From Streptomyces sp. Ru72 (GTDB lineage: Bacteria; Actinomycetota; Actinomycetes; Streptomycetales; Streptomycetaceae), in the NCBI RefSeq assembly GCF_002920635.1, contig NZ_PQSR01000073.1, positions 1 to 37,617 on the forward strand: DNA of 37,617 nt. The letters are read 5' to 3'. The notes below the pieces were generated by a model that did no database searches, was not told the origin of the DNA, and saw only the letters and a list, made by a program, of their open reading frames with translations. The translations under genes and the position numbers were made by a program. Below, piece after piece: positions 28,381 to 36,016 of this stretch (positions are counted from its first letter, which is position 1; every line of letters starts with the position of its first letter).

Positions 28381-28392
28381 GGAAACGCTTCC
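28381..28392. promoter_or_regulatory. LacI-type operator O1 (GGAAACGCTTCC)
   Basis: A near-palindrome of the kind bound by LacI/CcpA-like repressors, centred on CG. It lies 23 bp upstream of the LacI gene start and so would autoregulate it. A matching site is 155 bp away on the transporter side. Confidence 0.7.
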
Positions 28393-28497
28393 ATTTCCGC
28401 GAAAGAGCCTTTCAAGGGCTCCCTGGCGGTCGATCACCGACCGTGCGTATGGATCTCATCATTTCTGCACGTCAAAACGATGTTGCGGTTTCGTTAC

Positions 28498-28526
28498 TTG
28501 ACAGCCCTGAGCCAGACACTCAGTCT
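28498..28526 (+). promoter_or_regulatory. Putative promoter of the second transporter operon
   Basis: A perfect TTGACA (28498-28503) is followed, 17 nt later, by CAGTCT (28521-28526) as a weak -10 box. The LacI-type palindrome at 28535-28548 would overlap the expected transcription start, a typical position for repression. The -10 match is poor. Confidence 0.5.
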
Positions 28527-28534
28527 TTCGGCAA

Positions 28535-28548
28535 CGGAAACGCTTCCG
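28535..28548. promoter_or_regulatory. LacI-type operator O2 (CGGAAACGCTTCCG)
   Basis: A 14-bp near-palindrome identical in its 12-bp core to O1. It lies about 95 bp upstream of the binding-protein start and directly behind the putative promoter. Binding by the adjacent LacI protein is inferred from position and symmetry. Confidence 0.75.
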
Positions 28549-28643
28549 AAACGAGCCGCCGACTCCCCGCAGCCAGCCAGGAAGCGCCCCGAGACCTCGT
28601 CTGCCGACCGTGAACGGCAGCCGCATGGATGCGAGGAGCCATC

Positions 28644-30047
28644 ATGCTTGAGCACCCCACTCCCTCCCCGGCCAGAAGAGGCACCGGCGCCGCGGGCAGG
28701 CGCCTGCGCGCCTCGCTGGCGGCCATCGCCGCCGGGTCCGCGCTAGTCACCCTGGCAGCGTGTAGCGCGCCCGGCTCGGGCTCCGGCTCCGGTTCGCCGG
28801 CCGACGCGACGCCGACCGCGGTGAACACGGCCGTCGGCGACACCCCGGCCACGCTGACCCTGTTCTCGGCTGCGGGCCTGCAGACCTACGAGCAGGGCCT
28901 GGCCGACGCCTTCATGGCCAAGTACCCGAAGATCAAGGTGAAGCTGCGGGTCGAGGCGGACAACAACTACAACACCGTGCTGCCGAGGGTGCTCGCCTCC
29001 GACTCGGCGCCGGACCTGGTGCAGCCCTTCGACCTCCTCGGCGGCGTCAAGGACCACTTGCTGACCAACCTCGACCCCTATGACAAGGCGTATGGCTGGA
29101 GCGAGAAGGTCCCGGCATCCGCGCTCGCGCCCGGCCGGGTGGCGATGGGAGTGATCGGCGGCGGATCGCTGTATCAGGCGGGTGGCTCGGCCGGGCCGCT
29201 GGTCGGCGTCTTCTACAACAAGGATCTGGCCGCCAAGGTCGGCATGAAGACCGTGCCCTCGACTGTCGCGGAACTCGAGACGGTGATGGCCAAGGCGAAG
29301 AAGCAGGGGATCACCCCGATCGTGGCCTCCAACCAGGACGGCCTGATCGGCCACCTCTACAACCTGCTGCTCGGCGACTACATGGGCGCCCAGAAGCTCA
29401 GCGACATCGTCTACCACAAGCCCGGGGTCTCCCTGGACACCCCGGAGGCGGTCAAGGCCACCGAGACCCTGCAGAAGTGGATCAAGGCCGGGTACTTCGC
29501 GTCCGACGTCAACGCCATCAACCAGGAGGCGTCGTACGGGCAGTTCACCGGCGGCAAGGGCCTGTTCTTCTTCCAGGGCAGCTGGATCACGCAGACCATG
29601 GACAAGACCTTCAAGGGCAAGTACGGGGTCTTCCCGATGCCGCCGGCCACCGAGGGCGGCGCGTATGCCGGGATGACCAGCAACACCCTCGCCTTCTCGA
29701 TCGCCGCGCGCTCGAAGAACAAGGACGCCGCGGCGCTGTTCCTCGACTTCCTCACCACGCCAGAAGCGGCCAAGGTCGCGGTGAAGAACGGCTACGCCGC
29801 CCTGACAGGCGATGCGAAGAGTGCCGGCAAGCCGTCCCTGTCCGGCTCGCTGACCGACCAGATACAGACCGGGTACGCCGTGATCGCCGCCGACAACGGC
29901 TTCGACAGCTGGCTGCAGAACGCCGCGCCCGAAGTCAACACCAAGCTGACCCAGCAGCTGCAGCTGCTGGTCTCCGGAAAGGTCGAACCCGCCGGGATGG
30001 TGAAGACGCTGCAGACCACCTACGCCGACGCCCTGAAGAGCAGCTGA
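28644..30047 (+). CDS. Sugar-binding lipoprotein of a second CUT1 ABC transporter
   Basis: A 467-residue family 1 extracellular binding protein. An N-terminal basic stretch and hydrophobic helix (ASLAAIAAGSALVTLAAC) end in the lipobox LAAC. A Gly/Ser linker follows, then the binding domain with ATLTLFSAAGLQTYEQGLAD, APDLVQPFDLLGG, GVFYNKDLAAKVGMKTVPST, FFFQGSWITQTM and AGMTSNTLAFSIAARSKNKD. Start ATG 28644 has GAGGAG at 5 nt; ATG 28629 overlaps that site and is unlikely. It is the first gene of a four-gene operon with two permeases and a GH13 glucosidase, so the ligand is probably an alpha-glucoside. It is only distantly similar to MalE of the first cluster. Confidence 0.92.
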   Translation: MLEHPTPSPARRGTGAAGRRLRASLAAIAAGSALVTLAACSAPGSGSGSGSPADATPTAVNTAVGDTPATLTLFSAAGLQTYEQGLADAFMAKYPKIKVKLRVEADNNYNTVLPRVLASDSAPDLVQPFDLLGGVKDHLLTNLDPYDKAYGWSEKVPASALAPGRVAMGVIGGGSLYQAGGSAGPLVGVFYNKDLAAKVGMKTVPSTVAELETVMAKAKKQGITPIVASNQDGLIGHLYNLLLGDYMGAQKLSDIVYHKPGVSLDTPEAVKATETLQKWIKAGYFASDVNAINQEASYGQFTGGKGLFFFQGSWITQTMDKTFKGKYGVFPMPPATEGGAYAGMTSNTLAFSIAARSKNKDAAALFLDFLTTPEAAKVAVKNGYAALTGDAKSAGKPSLSGSLTDQIQTGYAVIAADNGFDSWLQNAAPEVNTKLTQQLQLLVSGKVEPAGMVKTLQTTYADALKSS

Positions 30048-30052
30048 GCACC

Positions 30053-30991
30053 ATGCAATTGACCACGTCGCCCGACATCAGCCACAAGCAGGGCGCCACC
30101 GCCGCCCGGAGCCGCAGCCGCCGCGGGCTCCGGGCCCGGCGGTGGGCCGGCTGGCTGTTCGCCCTGCCTGCCCTCGTCTTCTATGGAGTCTTCAACTTCC
30201 GCCCGGTGCTGATGTCGATCCAGTACTCCTTCTACGACTGGGACGGGGTGGGCGCCTCCACCTGGGTGGGCCTGAAGAACTACACCGAGGTCTTCACCGA
30301 CTCCGAGCAGTTCGACTCGCTGCTGCACGCCTTCTACCTGATCCTGTTCTTCACCGTCCTGCCCGTGACCCTGGCTCTGATCACCGCCTCGGTGCTGCGT
30401 CAGCTCCAGGGCCGCTTCACCGGAGCGGTGGCCCGCACCCTGCTGTTCCTGCCGCAGATCATCCCCGGCGCCGCTGCCGGCGTGGCCTGGACGTGGATGT
30501 ACTCCGACAAGGGCGTGGTCAACCAGTTCCTGCGCGTCATCGGCCTCGGCTCCCTCGCCCGTCCGTGGCTGGCCGACTTCACCTGGTCCCTGACCGCGGT
30601 CGGCTTCATCGGCACCTGGCTGTCCACCGGCCTGTGCACGATGCTGCTGCTGGCCGGCATCGGCAAGATCGACGGCAGCCTGTACGAGGCGGCCCGCATC
30701 GACGGCGCAGGCCCCATCCGCCAGTTCCTGGTCGTCACCCTGCCCGGGCTGCGCAACGAGATCGGCGTCTGCGTCACCATCACGATCATCGCCGCGCTCG
30801 CCAGCTTCGACGTGGTCTACCTCGCCACCCAGGGCGGCCCCGGCACCCAGACGATGGTCCCCGGCGTCGCCGTCTACAACCTCGCGTTCAACGACAACCG
30901 CCTGGGTGCGGCCTCCGCTCTGGCCGTCGTCCTCACCCTGATCGTGATCGCCATCGTCGCCCCGCTCCAGCGCCTGTTCCGGGAGAGGTAA
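30053..30991 (+). CDS. CUT1-type sugar ABC transporter permease (MalF-like)
   Basis: A 312-residue membrane protein. Basic N-terminus (RSRSRRGLRARRW), first helix GWLFALPALVFYGVFNFRPV, then the family segment SIQYSFYDWDG and about five more helices. The ATPase-docking EAA loop is DGSLYEAARIDGAGPIRQFL followed by VVTLPGL. ATG 30053 lies 5 bp after the binding-protein stop, so the genes are translationally close. It pairs with the next permease. As with MalFG, no ATPase is encoded nearby, which fits sharing of MsiK (inference from streptomycete CUT1 systems). Confidence 0.92.
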   Translation: MQLTTSPDISHKQGATAARSRSRRGLRARRWAGWLFALPALVFYGVFNFRPVLMSIQYSFYDWDGVGASTWVGLKNYTEVFTDSEQFDSLLHAFYLILFFTVLPVTLALITASVLRQLQGRFTGAVARTLLFLPQIIPGAAAGVAWTWMYSDKGVVNQFLRVIGLGSLARPWLADFTWSLTAVGFIGTWLSTGLCTMLLLAGIGKIDGSLYEAARIDGAGPIRQFLVVTLPGLRNEIGVCVTITIIAALASFDVVYLATQGGPGTQTMVPGVAVYNLAFNDNRLGAASALAVVLTLIVIAIVAPLQRLFRER

Positions 30992-30995
30992 CGCC

Positions 30996-31829
30996 ATGCC
31001 CGCAACCACGCAGACACTGCGCCGACGCGCGCCCGGGCTGGTACTGATCGCGGCGGCGGCGCTCTACTCGGTCGTACCGCTGCTGAGCATGGTCAGCGCC
31101 GCCCTCGCCCCGCAGGGCTCCTTCCCCAGCGGCCTGAGCTGGCCCACCGGCCCGCACTGGCACAACTTCGTCGATGCCTGGAACGTCGCCAACATCACCA
31201 CGCTGCTGAAGTCCAGCACCCTGATCGTCCTCGGCGTCGTCCCCGTGGCGGTCCTGATATCCACGATGGCCGCCTACGCGATCGCCGTCCTGGAGATCCC
31301 GCTGGGCCGCGTCTTCTACGCGGTGCTGGTCCTGACCTTGACGCTGCCGTACGAGATCGTCATCGTCCCGCTGTATGAGCAGGTCAAGGCGATGGGCCTG
31401 CTCGGCACCCAGTGGGCGCTGATTCTGCCGCTGATCGGGATGAACATGCCGTTCGCCGTCTTCTGGATGCGCGCCCACTTCGCAGGCGTCCCTCGCGAAC
31501 TGTCGGAGGCCGCGAGCATGGACGGCGCCGGCCCCTGGCGGGCACTGCGCCACATCCATCTGCCGCTGGCCCGCCCGGCGATCGCCTCCCTGGCGCTGCT
31601 GATGTTCCTGTCCACCTGGAACCAGTTCCTGCTCGCCCTGGTGCTCATCGACGACCCCGACAAGCGCACCATGGCCGGCGCCCTGCAGGCGTTCACCACG
31701 AAATACAGCACGGACCAGGTCCTGTTGAACGCCGGCGCTCTGCTGATCATGGCTCCCACGATCCTCGTGTTCCTGTTCCTCCAACGCCACTTCGTCAAGG
31801 CGCTGCTGCAGGGCTCGGTCAAGGGGTAG
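30996..31829 (+). CDS. CUT1-type sugar ABC transporter permease (MalG-like)
   Basis: A 277-residue permease. First helix LVLIAAAALYSVVPLLSMVS, later VFYAVLVLTLTLPYEIVIVP, and the EAA loop RELSEAASMDGAGPWRALRH followed by IHLPLARP. The start lies 4 bp beyond the preceding stop and has GGAGAGG at 7 nt. It completes the pore with the MalF-like partner. The glucosidase gene follows 58 bp later, so the operon combines import and intracellular hydrolysis in the same way as the first cluster, but in a different gene orientation relative to its repressor. Confidence 0.92.
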   Translation: MPATTQTLRRRAPGLVLIAAAALYSVVPLLSMVSAALAPQGSFPSGLSWPTGPHWHNFVDAWNVANITTLLKSSTLIVLGVVPVAVLISTMAAYAIAVLEIPLGRVFYAVLVLTLTLPYEIVIVPLYEQVKAMGLLGTQWALILPLIGMNMPFAVFWMRAHFAGVPRELSEAASMDGAGPWRALRHIHLPLARPAIASLALLMFLSTWNQFLLALVLIDDPDKRTMAGALQAFTTKYSTDQVLLNAGALLIMAPTILVFLFLQRHFVKALLQGSVKG

Positions 31830-31887
31830 CACCAGGCAACTCCTCCTCACCCCCACACGCACACCGAACAGTCAGGAAGCGAGCAAC

Positions 31888-33519
31888 GTGAGCACGGCAA
31901 ACGACTCCTGGTGGCGCAACGCCGCCATCTACCAGGTCTACATACGCAGCTTCGCCGACGGCGACGGCGACGGTATCGGCGACATCGCCGGCCTCCGCTC
32001 CCGCCTGCAGTACCTGGCCTACCTCGGTGTCGACGCCATCTGGATCAACCCCTGGTACCCGTCCCCGCTGGCCGACGGCGGCTACGACGTGGCCGACTAC
32101 CGCGACATCCACCCCACGTACGGCGACCTCCACGAGGCGAAGGAGCTGATCGTCGAAGCCCACGAGCTGGGCCTTCGCGTCATCCTGGACATCGTCCCCA
32201 ACCACACCTCCGACCAGCACGTATGGTTCCAGCAGGCGCTGGCCGCAGGACCCGGCTCACCCGAGCGGAAGCGGTACATCTTCCGCGACGGCCGAGGCGA
32301 GGACGGCTCCCTGCCGCCCAACGACTGGCACGCGGCCTTCGGCGGCCCAGCCTGGACCCGCACCGACGACGGCCAGTGGTACCTGCACCTGTTCGCCCCC
32401 GAGCAGCCCGACCTGAACTGGGACAACCCCGAGGTCCACGCCGAGTTCGAGTCGATCCTGCGCTTCTGGTTCGACCTGGGCGTCGACGGTTTCCGCATCG
32501 ACGTCGCCCACGGCATGGTCAAGGACCCAGCCCTGCCCGACCTCGGCCTGTCCGAGTTCTCCGTTCTGGCGCGCGACGGCCAGGAGAACCACCCGCACTG
32601 GGACCGCGAGGGCATCCACGACATCTTCCGCAGCTGGCGCGCCATCGCCGACAGCTACCCCGACCGGCGCGTCTTCGTCGCCGAAGCCCACGTCCGCCCC
32701 GGCCGCCTCGCCAGCTACCTGCGCCCCGACGAGCTGCACACCGCCTTCAACTTCGACTTCCTCAAAAGCCCCCTGGAAGCCGACAAGCTGCGGGAGGTCA
32801 TCGACCGCAGCATCACCGACCTCGCCGCCGTCGGCGCCCCCGCCACCTGGGTCCTGTCCAACCACGACGAAACCCGACACGTCACCCGCTACGGCCGCGC
32901 CTACACCGGCGTCACCACCCCCATGCGCGACCAGGGCCACCCCACCGACCTCGCCCTCGGCACCCGCCGCGCCCGCGCCGCCGCCCTCCTCATGCTGGCC
33001 CTGCCCGGCGGCGCCTACATCTACCAGGGCGAAGAGCTCGGCCTGTACGAAGTCGAAGACCTCCCCGAAGACGTCCTGCAGGACCCCACCTGGGAACGCT
33101 CCGGCCACACCATCCGAGGCCGCGACGGCTGCCGCGTCCCCCTGCCCTGGTACGGCGACACCCCGCCCTTTGGCTTCAGCACCTCCAGAGCCGCCTCCTG
33201 GTTGCCCCAACCCGAGGACTGGAAGTCTTACACCGCCGAAGCCAACCAGGCCGATCCCGCCTCCATGCTTCAGCTCTACCGCTCGGCCTTGCGCCTGCGC
33301 CGTACCAACGCGGGCTTGAGTGGCGAGGCATTCCGCTGGCTGGACAGCCCGGACGGCATGCTCCTCTTCGAGCGCGGCAACGGCCTGCTGTGCGCGGTCA
33401 ACCTTTCCCACCAGCCGATCCCGCTCCCCGACGCCTGCGATCCGCTCTTGGCATCAGGCCCTCTGGACGGTGACGGGTTGCTGCCCCCGGACACCACGGT
33501 CTGGTTGCAGCGCCACTGA
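31888..33519 (+). CDS. Cytoplasmic alpha-glucosidase (GH13) of the second operon
   Basis: A 543-residue enzyme without signal peptide. Barrel start SWWRNAAIYQVYIRSFADGD, region I DIVPNHTSDQH, nucleophile D205 in GFRIDVAHGM, acid/base E266 in VFVAEAHV, and D327 in LSNHDETRH: all catalytic residues are present. It shares long stretches with AglA of the first cluster (GEWYLHLFAPEQPD against GQWYLHLFAPEQPD; APATWVLSNHD in both) but lacks AglA's N-terminal tail and its GPEGPSSEG insertion, so it is a paralogue or xenologue rather than a recent copy. GTG 31888 follows AGGAAGC. A strong terminator lies 60 bp behind. The substrate is some alpha-glucoside; which one is open. Confidence 0.92.
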   Translation: MSTANDSWWRNAAIYQVYIRSFADGDGDGIGDIAGLRSRLQYLAYLGVDAIWINPWYPSPLADGGYDVADYRDIHPTYGDLHEAKELIVEAHELGLRVILDIVPNHTSDQHVWFQQALAAGPGSPERKRYIFRDGRGEDGSLPPNDWHAAFGGPAWTRTDDGQWYLHLFAPEQPDLNWDNPEVHAEFESILRFWFDLGVDGFRIDVAHGMVKDPALPDLGLSEFSVLARDGQENHPHWDREGIHDIFRSWRAIADSYPDRRVFVAEAHVRPGRLASYLRPDELHTAFNFDFLKSPLEADKLREVIDRSITDLAAVGAPATWVLSNHDETRHVTRYGRAYTGVTTPMRDQGHPTDLALGTRRARAAALLMLALPGGAYIYQGEELGLYEVEDLPEDVLQDPTWERSGHTIRGRDGCRVPLPWYGDTPPFGFSTSRAASWLPQPEDWKSYTAEANQADPASMLQLYRSALRLRRTNAGLSGEAFRWLDSPDGMLLFERGNGLLCAVNLSHQPIPLPDACDPLLASGPLDGDGLLPPDTTVWLQRH

Positions 33520-33578
33520 AAAGGCTGAGAGGGGCGTCCCGGCCAGGTCCGTCCGCGGCCTTGGCCCACCTGAATCTG

Positions 33579-33623
33579 CCAGGGCCTGTCCGGTGTCCTC
33601 CCCGCCGACCGGGCAGGCCCTGG
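33579..33623 (+). terminator. Terminator of the second alpha-glucoside operon
   Basis: CCAGGGCCTGTCCGGT and ACCGGGCAGGCCCTGG form a 16-bp stem with one G-U pair around a 13-nt loop. It lies 60 bp after the glucosidase stop and before the integrase remnant. Confidence 0.78.
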
Positions 33624-33719
33624 CCTTCGACGGAAGTCGAGGCTCGCCACCTCGAGGCCCAAGGGGACAGGGCCGAGTCGGCTTCAGCTGCACGTTCGGG
33701 GGTCACTCGCGTTCATCGT

Positions 33720-34273
33720 GCCGGCGATCTGCCGCAGGCCGTTCTTGTTCCTGAGGGCGTTGTGCTTGACCCCTCCGAATCGGAACAAGATCCGCGATGT
33801 TCCCTTGCCGGACCGCGTGGCCACGTTCTCAAGCAGCACGTGGAGGTGTCCCCCCGGTGGAGATCCCCTGCGGTGGCTCCAGGTGGACGGCCCGCCTGTC
33901 ACGAAACGGCTGCTGTTCACCCGCCTCGACGGCGCGGGTACGGTTCGGCGTACCGACTTCGACGACCGCGTCTGGAAGCCTGCTCTCGTGGCCGCTGGGT
34001 GATCCCCGCGCCGAAGCCGGGAGGGCGTCACCGGGCTGCCGCGAACACGGCATGCACGCTCTCAGGCACTTCTACGCCTCGGTCCTCCTGGACACGGGCG
34101 AGAACGTCAAGGAGCTGAGCGACTACCTCGGACACAACGATCCGGGGTTCACGCTCCGGGTCTGCACGCACCTCATGGCGAGTAGCGACGCACCGGCCCG
34201 GAAGGCTGTGGACGGCCTGTACGAGGGCACCGATTCGGCGCCAGACGGCCAAGAGACGGCCCAGGGTCACTGA
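33720..34273 (+). pseudogene. int: Tyrosine integrase remnant (C-terminal catalytic half)
   Basis: Read in three successive frames: NKIRDVPLPDRVATFSSSTW to KRLLFTRLDGAGTVRRTDFD and VWKPALVAAG (stop 34000-34002), then VIPAPKPGGRHRAA, then REHGMHALRHFYASVLLDTG, ENVKELSDYLGHNDPGFTLR and a TGA at 34271. Frameshifts lie near 33998 and 34038. The catalytic HALRH box and LGHNDPG are kept. The expected nucleophile in the family sequence LRTYTHLM is changed: LRVCTHLM, with TGC at 34163-34165 in place of TAC. The N-terminal arm-binding part is missing. The stop is 8 bp from the right direct repeat. It cannot be active as it stands. Confidence 0.85.
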
Positions 34274-34280
34274 GACGAAA

Positions 34281-34311
34281 GGGGGCCGACGGTCCGCGAC
34301 CGTCGGCCCCC
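34281..34311 (-). terminator. Terminator hairpin of glnA2
   Basis: GGGGGCCGACGGTC and GACCGTCGGCCCCC form a perfect 14-bp stem with a 3-nt loop, 26 bp behind the glutamine synthetase stop. An identical hairpin exists in the orphan repeat at 26144-26174. Confidence 0.78.
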
Positions 34312-34402
34312 GCCCGGCAGACCGCTGAGACCGCGCCTACAGCACCGGCAGGTTCTTCCGCAGCTCGAACGCCGTGACCTCCGAGCGGTACTCCTCCCAC
34401 TC
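34281..34402. repeat. Right direct repeat (attR-like): 3' end of the intact glnA2
   Basis: The copy of the duplicated segment that belongs to the complete gene. It covers the last 21-22 codons, the stop codon and the terminator hairpin. Similarity to the left copy ends abruptly at 34402 inside the coding sequence. Confidence 0.85.
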
Positions 34403-35698
34403 CTGCTTCTTGTTGCGCAGGAAGAAGTCGAACACGTGCTCGCCCAGCGTCTCGGCGATCAGGTCGCTGCGCTGCATCAGCGTGAGCGCCTCGCCCAGGT
34501 TCTGCGGCAGCGGCTCGATGCCCATCGCGCGGCGCTCGGAGTCCGTCAGCGCCCACACGTCGTCCTCGGCACCCGGAGGCAGCTCGTAGCCCTCCTCGAT
34601 GCCCTTCAGGCCGGCGGCCAGCAGGACCGCGTAGGCCAGGTACGGGTTCGCGCCGGAGTCCAGCGAGCGGACCTCGACCCGGGCCGAGCCCGTCTTGCCC
34701 GGCTTGTACATCGGGACCCGGACGAGGGCCGAGCGGTTGTTGTGCCCCCAGCAGATGTACGACGGCGCCTCGCCGCCGGCGCCCGCGGTGCGCTCGGTGC
34801 CGCCCCAGATGCGCTTGTAGGAGTTCACCCACTGGTTGGTGATCGCCGAGGTCTCCCCGGCGTGCCGCAGCAGACCGGCGATGAAGGAGCGGCCCACCTT
34901 GGACAGCTGGTACTCCGCGCCGGACTCGTAGAACGCGTTCCGGTCACCTTCGAACAGGGACAGGTGCGTGTGCATACCGGAGCCGGGGTGCTCGGAGAAC
35001 GGCTTCGGCATGAAGGTGGCCTGCACGCCCTGCTCCAACGCGACCTGCTTCATGACCAGGCGGAACGTCATGATGTTGTCGGCGGTGGACAGCGCGTCGG
35101 CGTACCGCAGGTCGATCTCCTGCTGGCCCGGGGCGCCCTCGTGGTGGGAGAACTCGACCGAGATGCCCATGGACTCGAGCATGGTGATCGCCTGGCGTCG
35201 GAAGTCCATGCCGACGTTCTGCGGGGTGTGGTCGAAGTAGCCGGAGTTGTCCGCCGGCGTCGGGCGGCTGCCGTCCAGCGGCCGGTCCTTCAGCAGGAAG
35301 AACTCGATCTCGGGGTGGGTGTAGAAGGTGAAGCCGAGGTCGGAGGCGCGGGCCAGGGCGCGCTTGAGGACGTACCGGGGGTCCGCGAAGGACGGCGAGC
35401 CGTCCGGCATGAGGATGTCGCAGAACATACGGGCCGTGCCGGGGGCCTCCGCGCGCCAGGGCAGGACCTGGAAGGTCGACGGGTCCGGCTTGGCGATCAT
35501 GTCGGACTCGTAGACGCGGGCGAAGCCCTCGATGGCGGAGCCGTCGAAGCCGATGCCCTCGTCGAACGCCTGCTCAAGCTCGGCCGGGGCCACGGCCACG
35601 GACTTGAGGAAGCCCAGCACGTCCGTGAACCACAGGCGTACGAACCGGATGTCGCGCTCCTCCAAGGTCCGGAGCACGAACTCCTGCTGCTTGTCCAT
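34337..35698 (-). CDS. glnA2: Glutamine synthetase-like enzyme GlnA2 (gamma-glutamylpolyamine synthetase type)
   Basis: A 453-residue GSI-fold ATP-dependent ligase beginning MDKQQEFVLRTLEERDIRFV. GS landmarks: FDGSAIEGFARV, THPEIEFFLL (metal-binding Glu), HHEGAPGQQEIDLRY, PGSGMHTHLSL, WGHNNRSALVRVP and DSGANPYLAYAVLLAAGLKG. Sequence and length agree closely with my memory of S. coelicolor SCO2241 (GlnA2), which acts in polyamine utilisation as a gamma-glutamylpolyamine synthetase rather than in ammonium assimilation. The family assignment is sure; the substrate is from memory of that orthologue. ATG 35698 gives the usual N-terminus; ATG 35713 would overlap its own AAGG. The 3' end is duplicated at 26.1 kb, where an element apparently entered. 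Confidence 0.93.
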   Translation of the reverse strand: MDKQQEFVLRTLEERDIRFVRLWFTDVLGFLKSVAVAPAELEQAFDEGIGFDGSAIEGFARVYESDMIAKPDPSTFQVLPWRAEAPGTARMFCDILMPDGSPSFADPRYVLKRALARASDLGFTFYTHPEIEFFLLKDRPLDGSRPTPADNSGYFDHTPQNVGMDFRRQAITMLESMGISVEFSHHEGAPGQQEIDLRYADALSTADNIMTFRLVMKQVALEQGVQATFMPKPFSEHPGSGMHTHLSLFEGDRNAFYESGAEYQLSKVGRSFIAGLLRHAGETSAITNQWVNSYKRIWGGTERTAGAGGEAPSYICWGHNNRSALVRVPMYKPGKTGSARVEVRSLDSGANPYLAYAVLLAAGLKGIEEGYELPPGAEDDVWALTDSERRAMGIEPLPQNLGEALTLMQRSDLIAETLGEHVFDFFLRNKKQEWEEYRSEVTAFELRKNLPVL

Positions 35699-35931
35699 CT
35701 TCCGCTTCCCCATCCTTGCTGGTCAGGCCGCCTGTCTCCCGCACCACGGGAGGCGGTCGGGCACCTGAGCATCCCACCACAACAGCATTTCATGCGCGTT
35801 GCGGACCTTGATCGGCCGCCCGACCCCGGGCTGAACGCCTCGCATACGGCAGGTGTCCTGCTCTGACGCCCATCTTGCCTGTTCGGCGGCCCATACGTAA
35901 TGGCCGATCTCGCCCCTCTCCCCCTCCTCTA

Positions 35932-35954
35932 AATTTGTATCTCAGATGCAAGTT
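35932..35954. promoter_or_regulatory. NsrR-like operator upstream of the flavohaemoglobin gene
   Basis: AATTTGTATCT-C-AGATGCAAGTT is an 11-1-11 inverted repeat in which 9 of 11 base pairs match. This layout is that of binding sites for the nitric-oxide sensor NsrR, which in streptomycetes mainly controls hmp genes. It lies about 62-85 bp upstream of the start and is an AT-rich island in otherwise GC-rich DNA. The other DNA in the 318-bp glnA2-hmp gap shows nothing distinct. Confidence 0.68.
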
Positions 35955-36016
35955 TTATTACGGTGCCGACGGCCGGGCGGGCCGAAGCCCACCCTTCCTT
36001 CACAAAAGGAGTCCCG

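Larger units (their letters stand above)
26144..34402. mobile_element. Degenerate integrative element inserted at the 3' end of glnA2
   Basis: An 8.3-kb segment bounded by direct repeats of 123 and 122 bp, each comprising the 3' end of the glutamine synthetase gene and its terminator. A tyrosine-integrase remnant ends 8 bp inside the right repeat, the usual place for int next to att. The cargo is a second alpha-glucoside uptake and hydrolysis operon with its own repressor, plus a SnoaL-like gene and an IS630 remnant. The integrase is broken, and no excisionase or replication gene is seen, so the element is probably fixed. The seen facts are the repeats and the integrase fragment; integration is inferred. 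Confidence 0.7.

Noticed and set aside
12083..33519. The two glucosidase operons as a recent local duplication
   Set aside because: The binding proteins and permeases differ strongly, operators differ, and the glucosidases differ in length and insertions. Separate origin is more likely.
33276..33706. Small minus-strand genes between the second glucosidase and the integrase remnant
   Set aside because: They overlap the terminator hairpin and the end of the glucosidase, have biased composition and no ribosome-binding site or recognisable motif.
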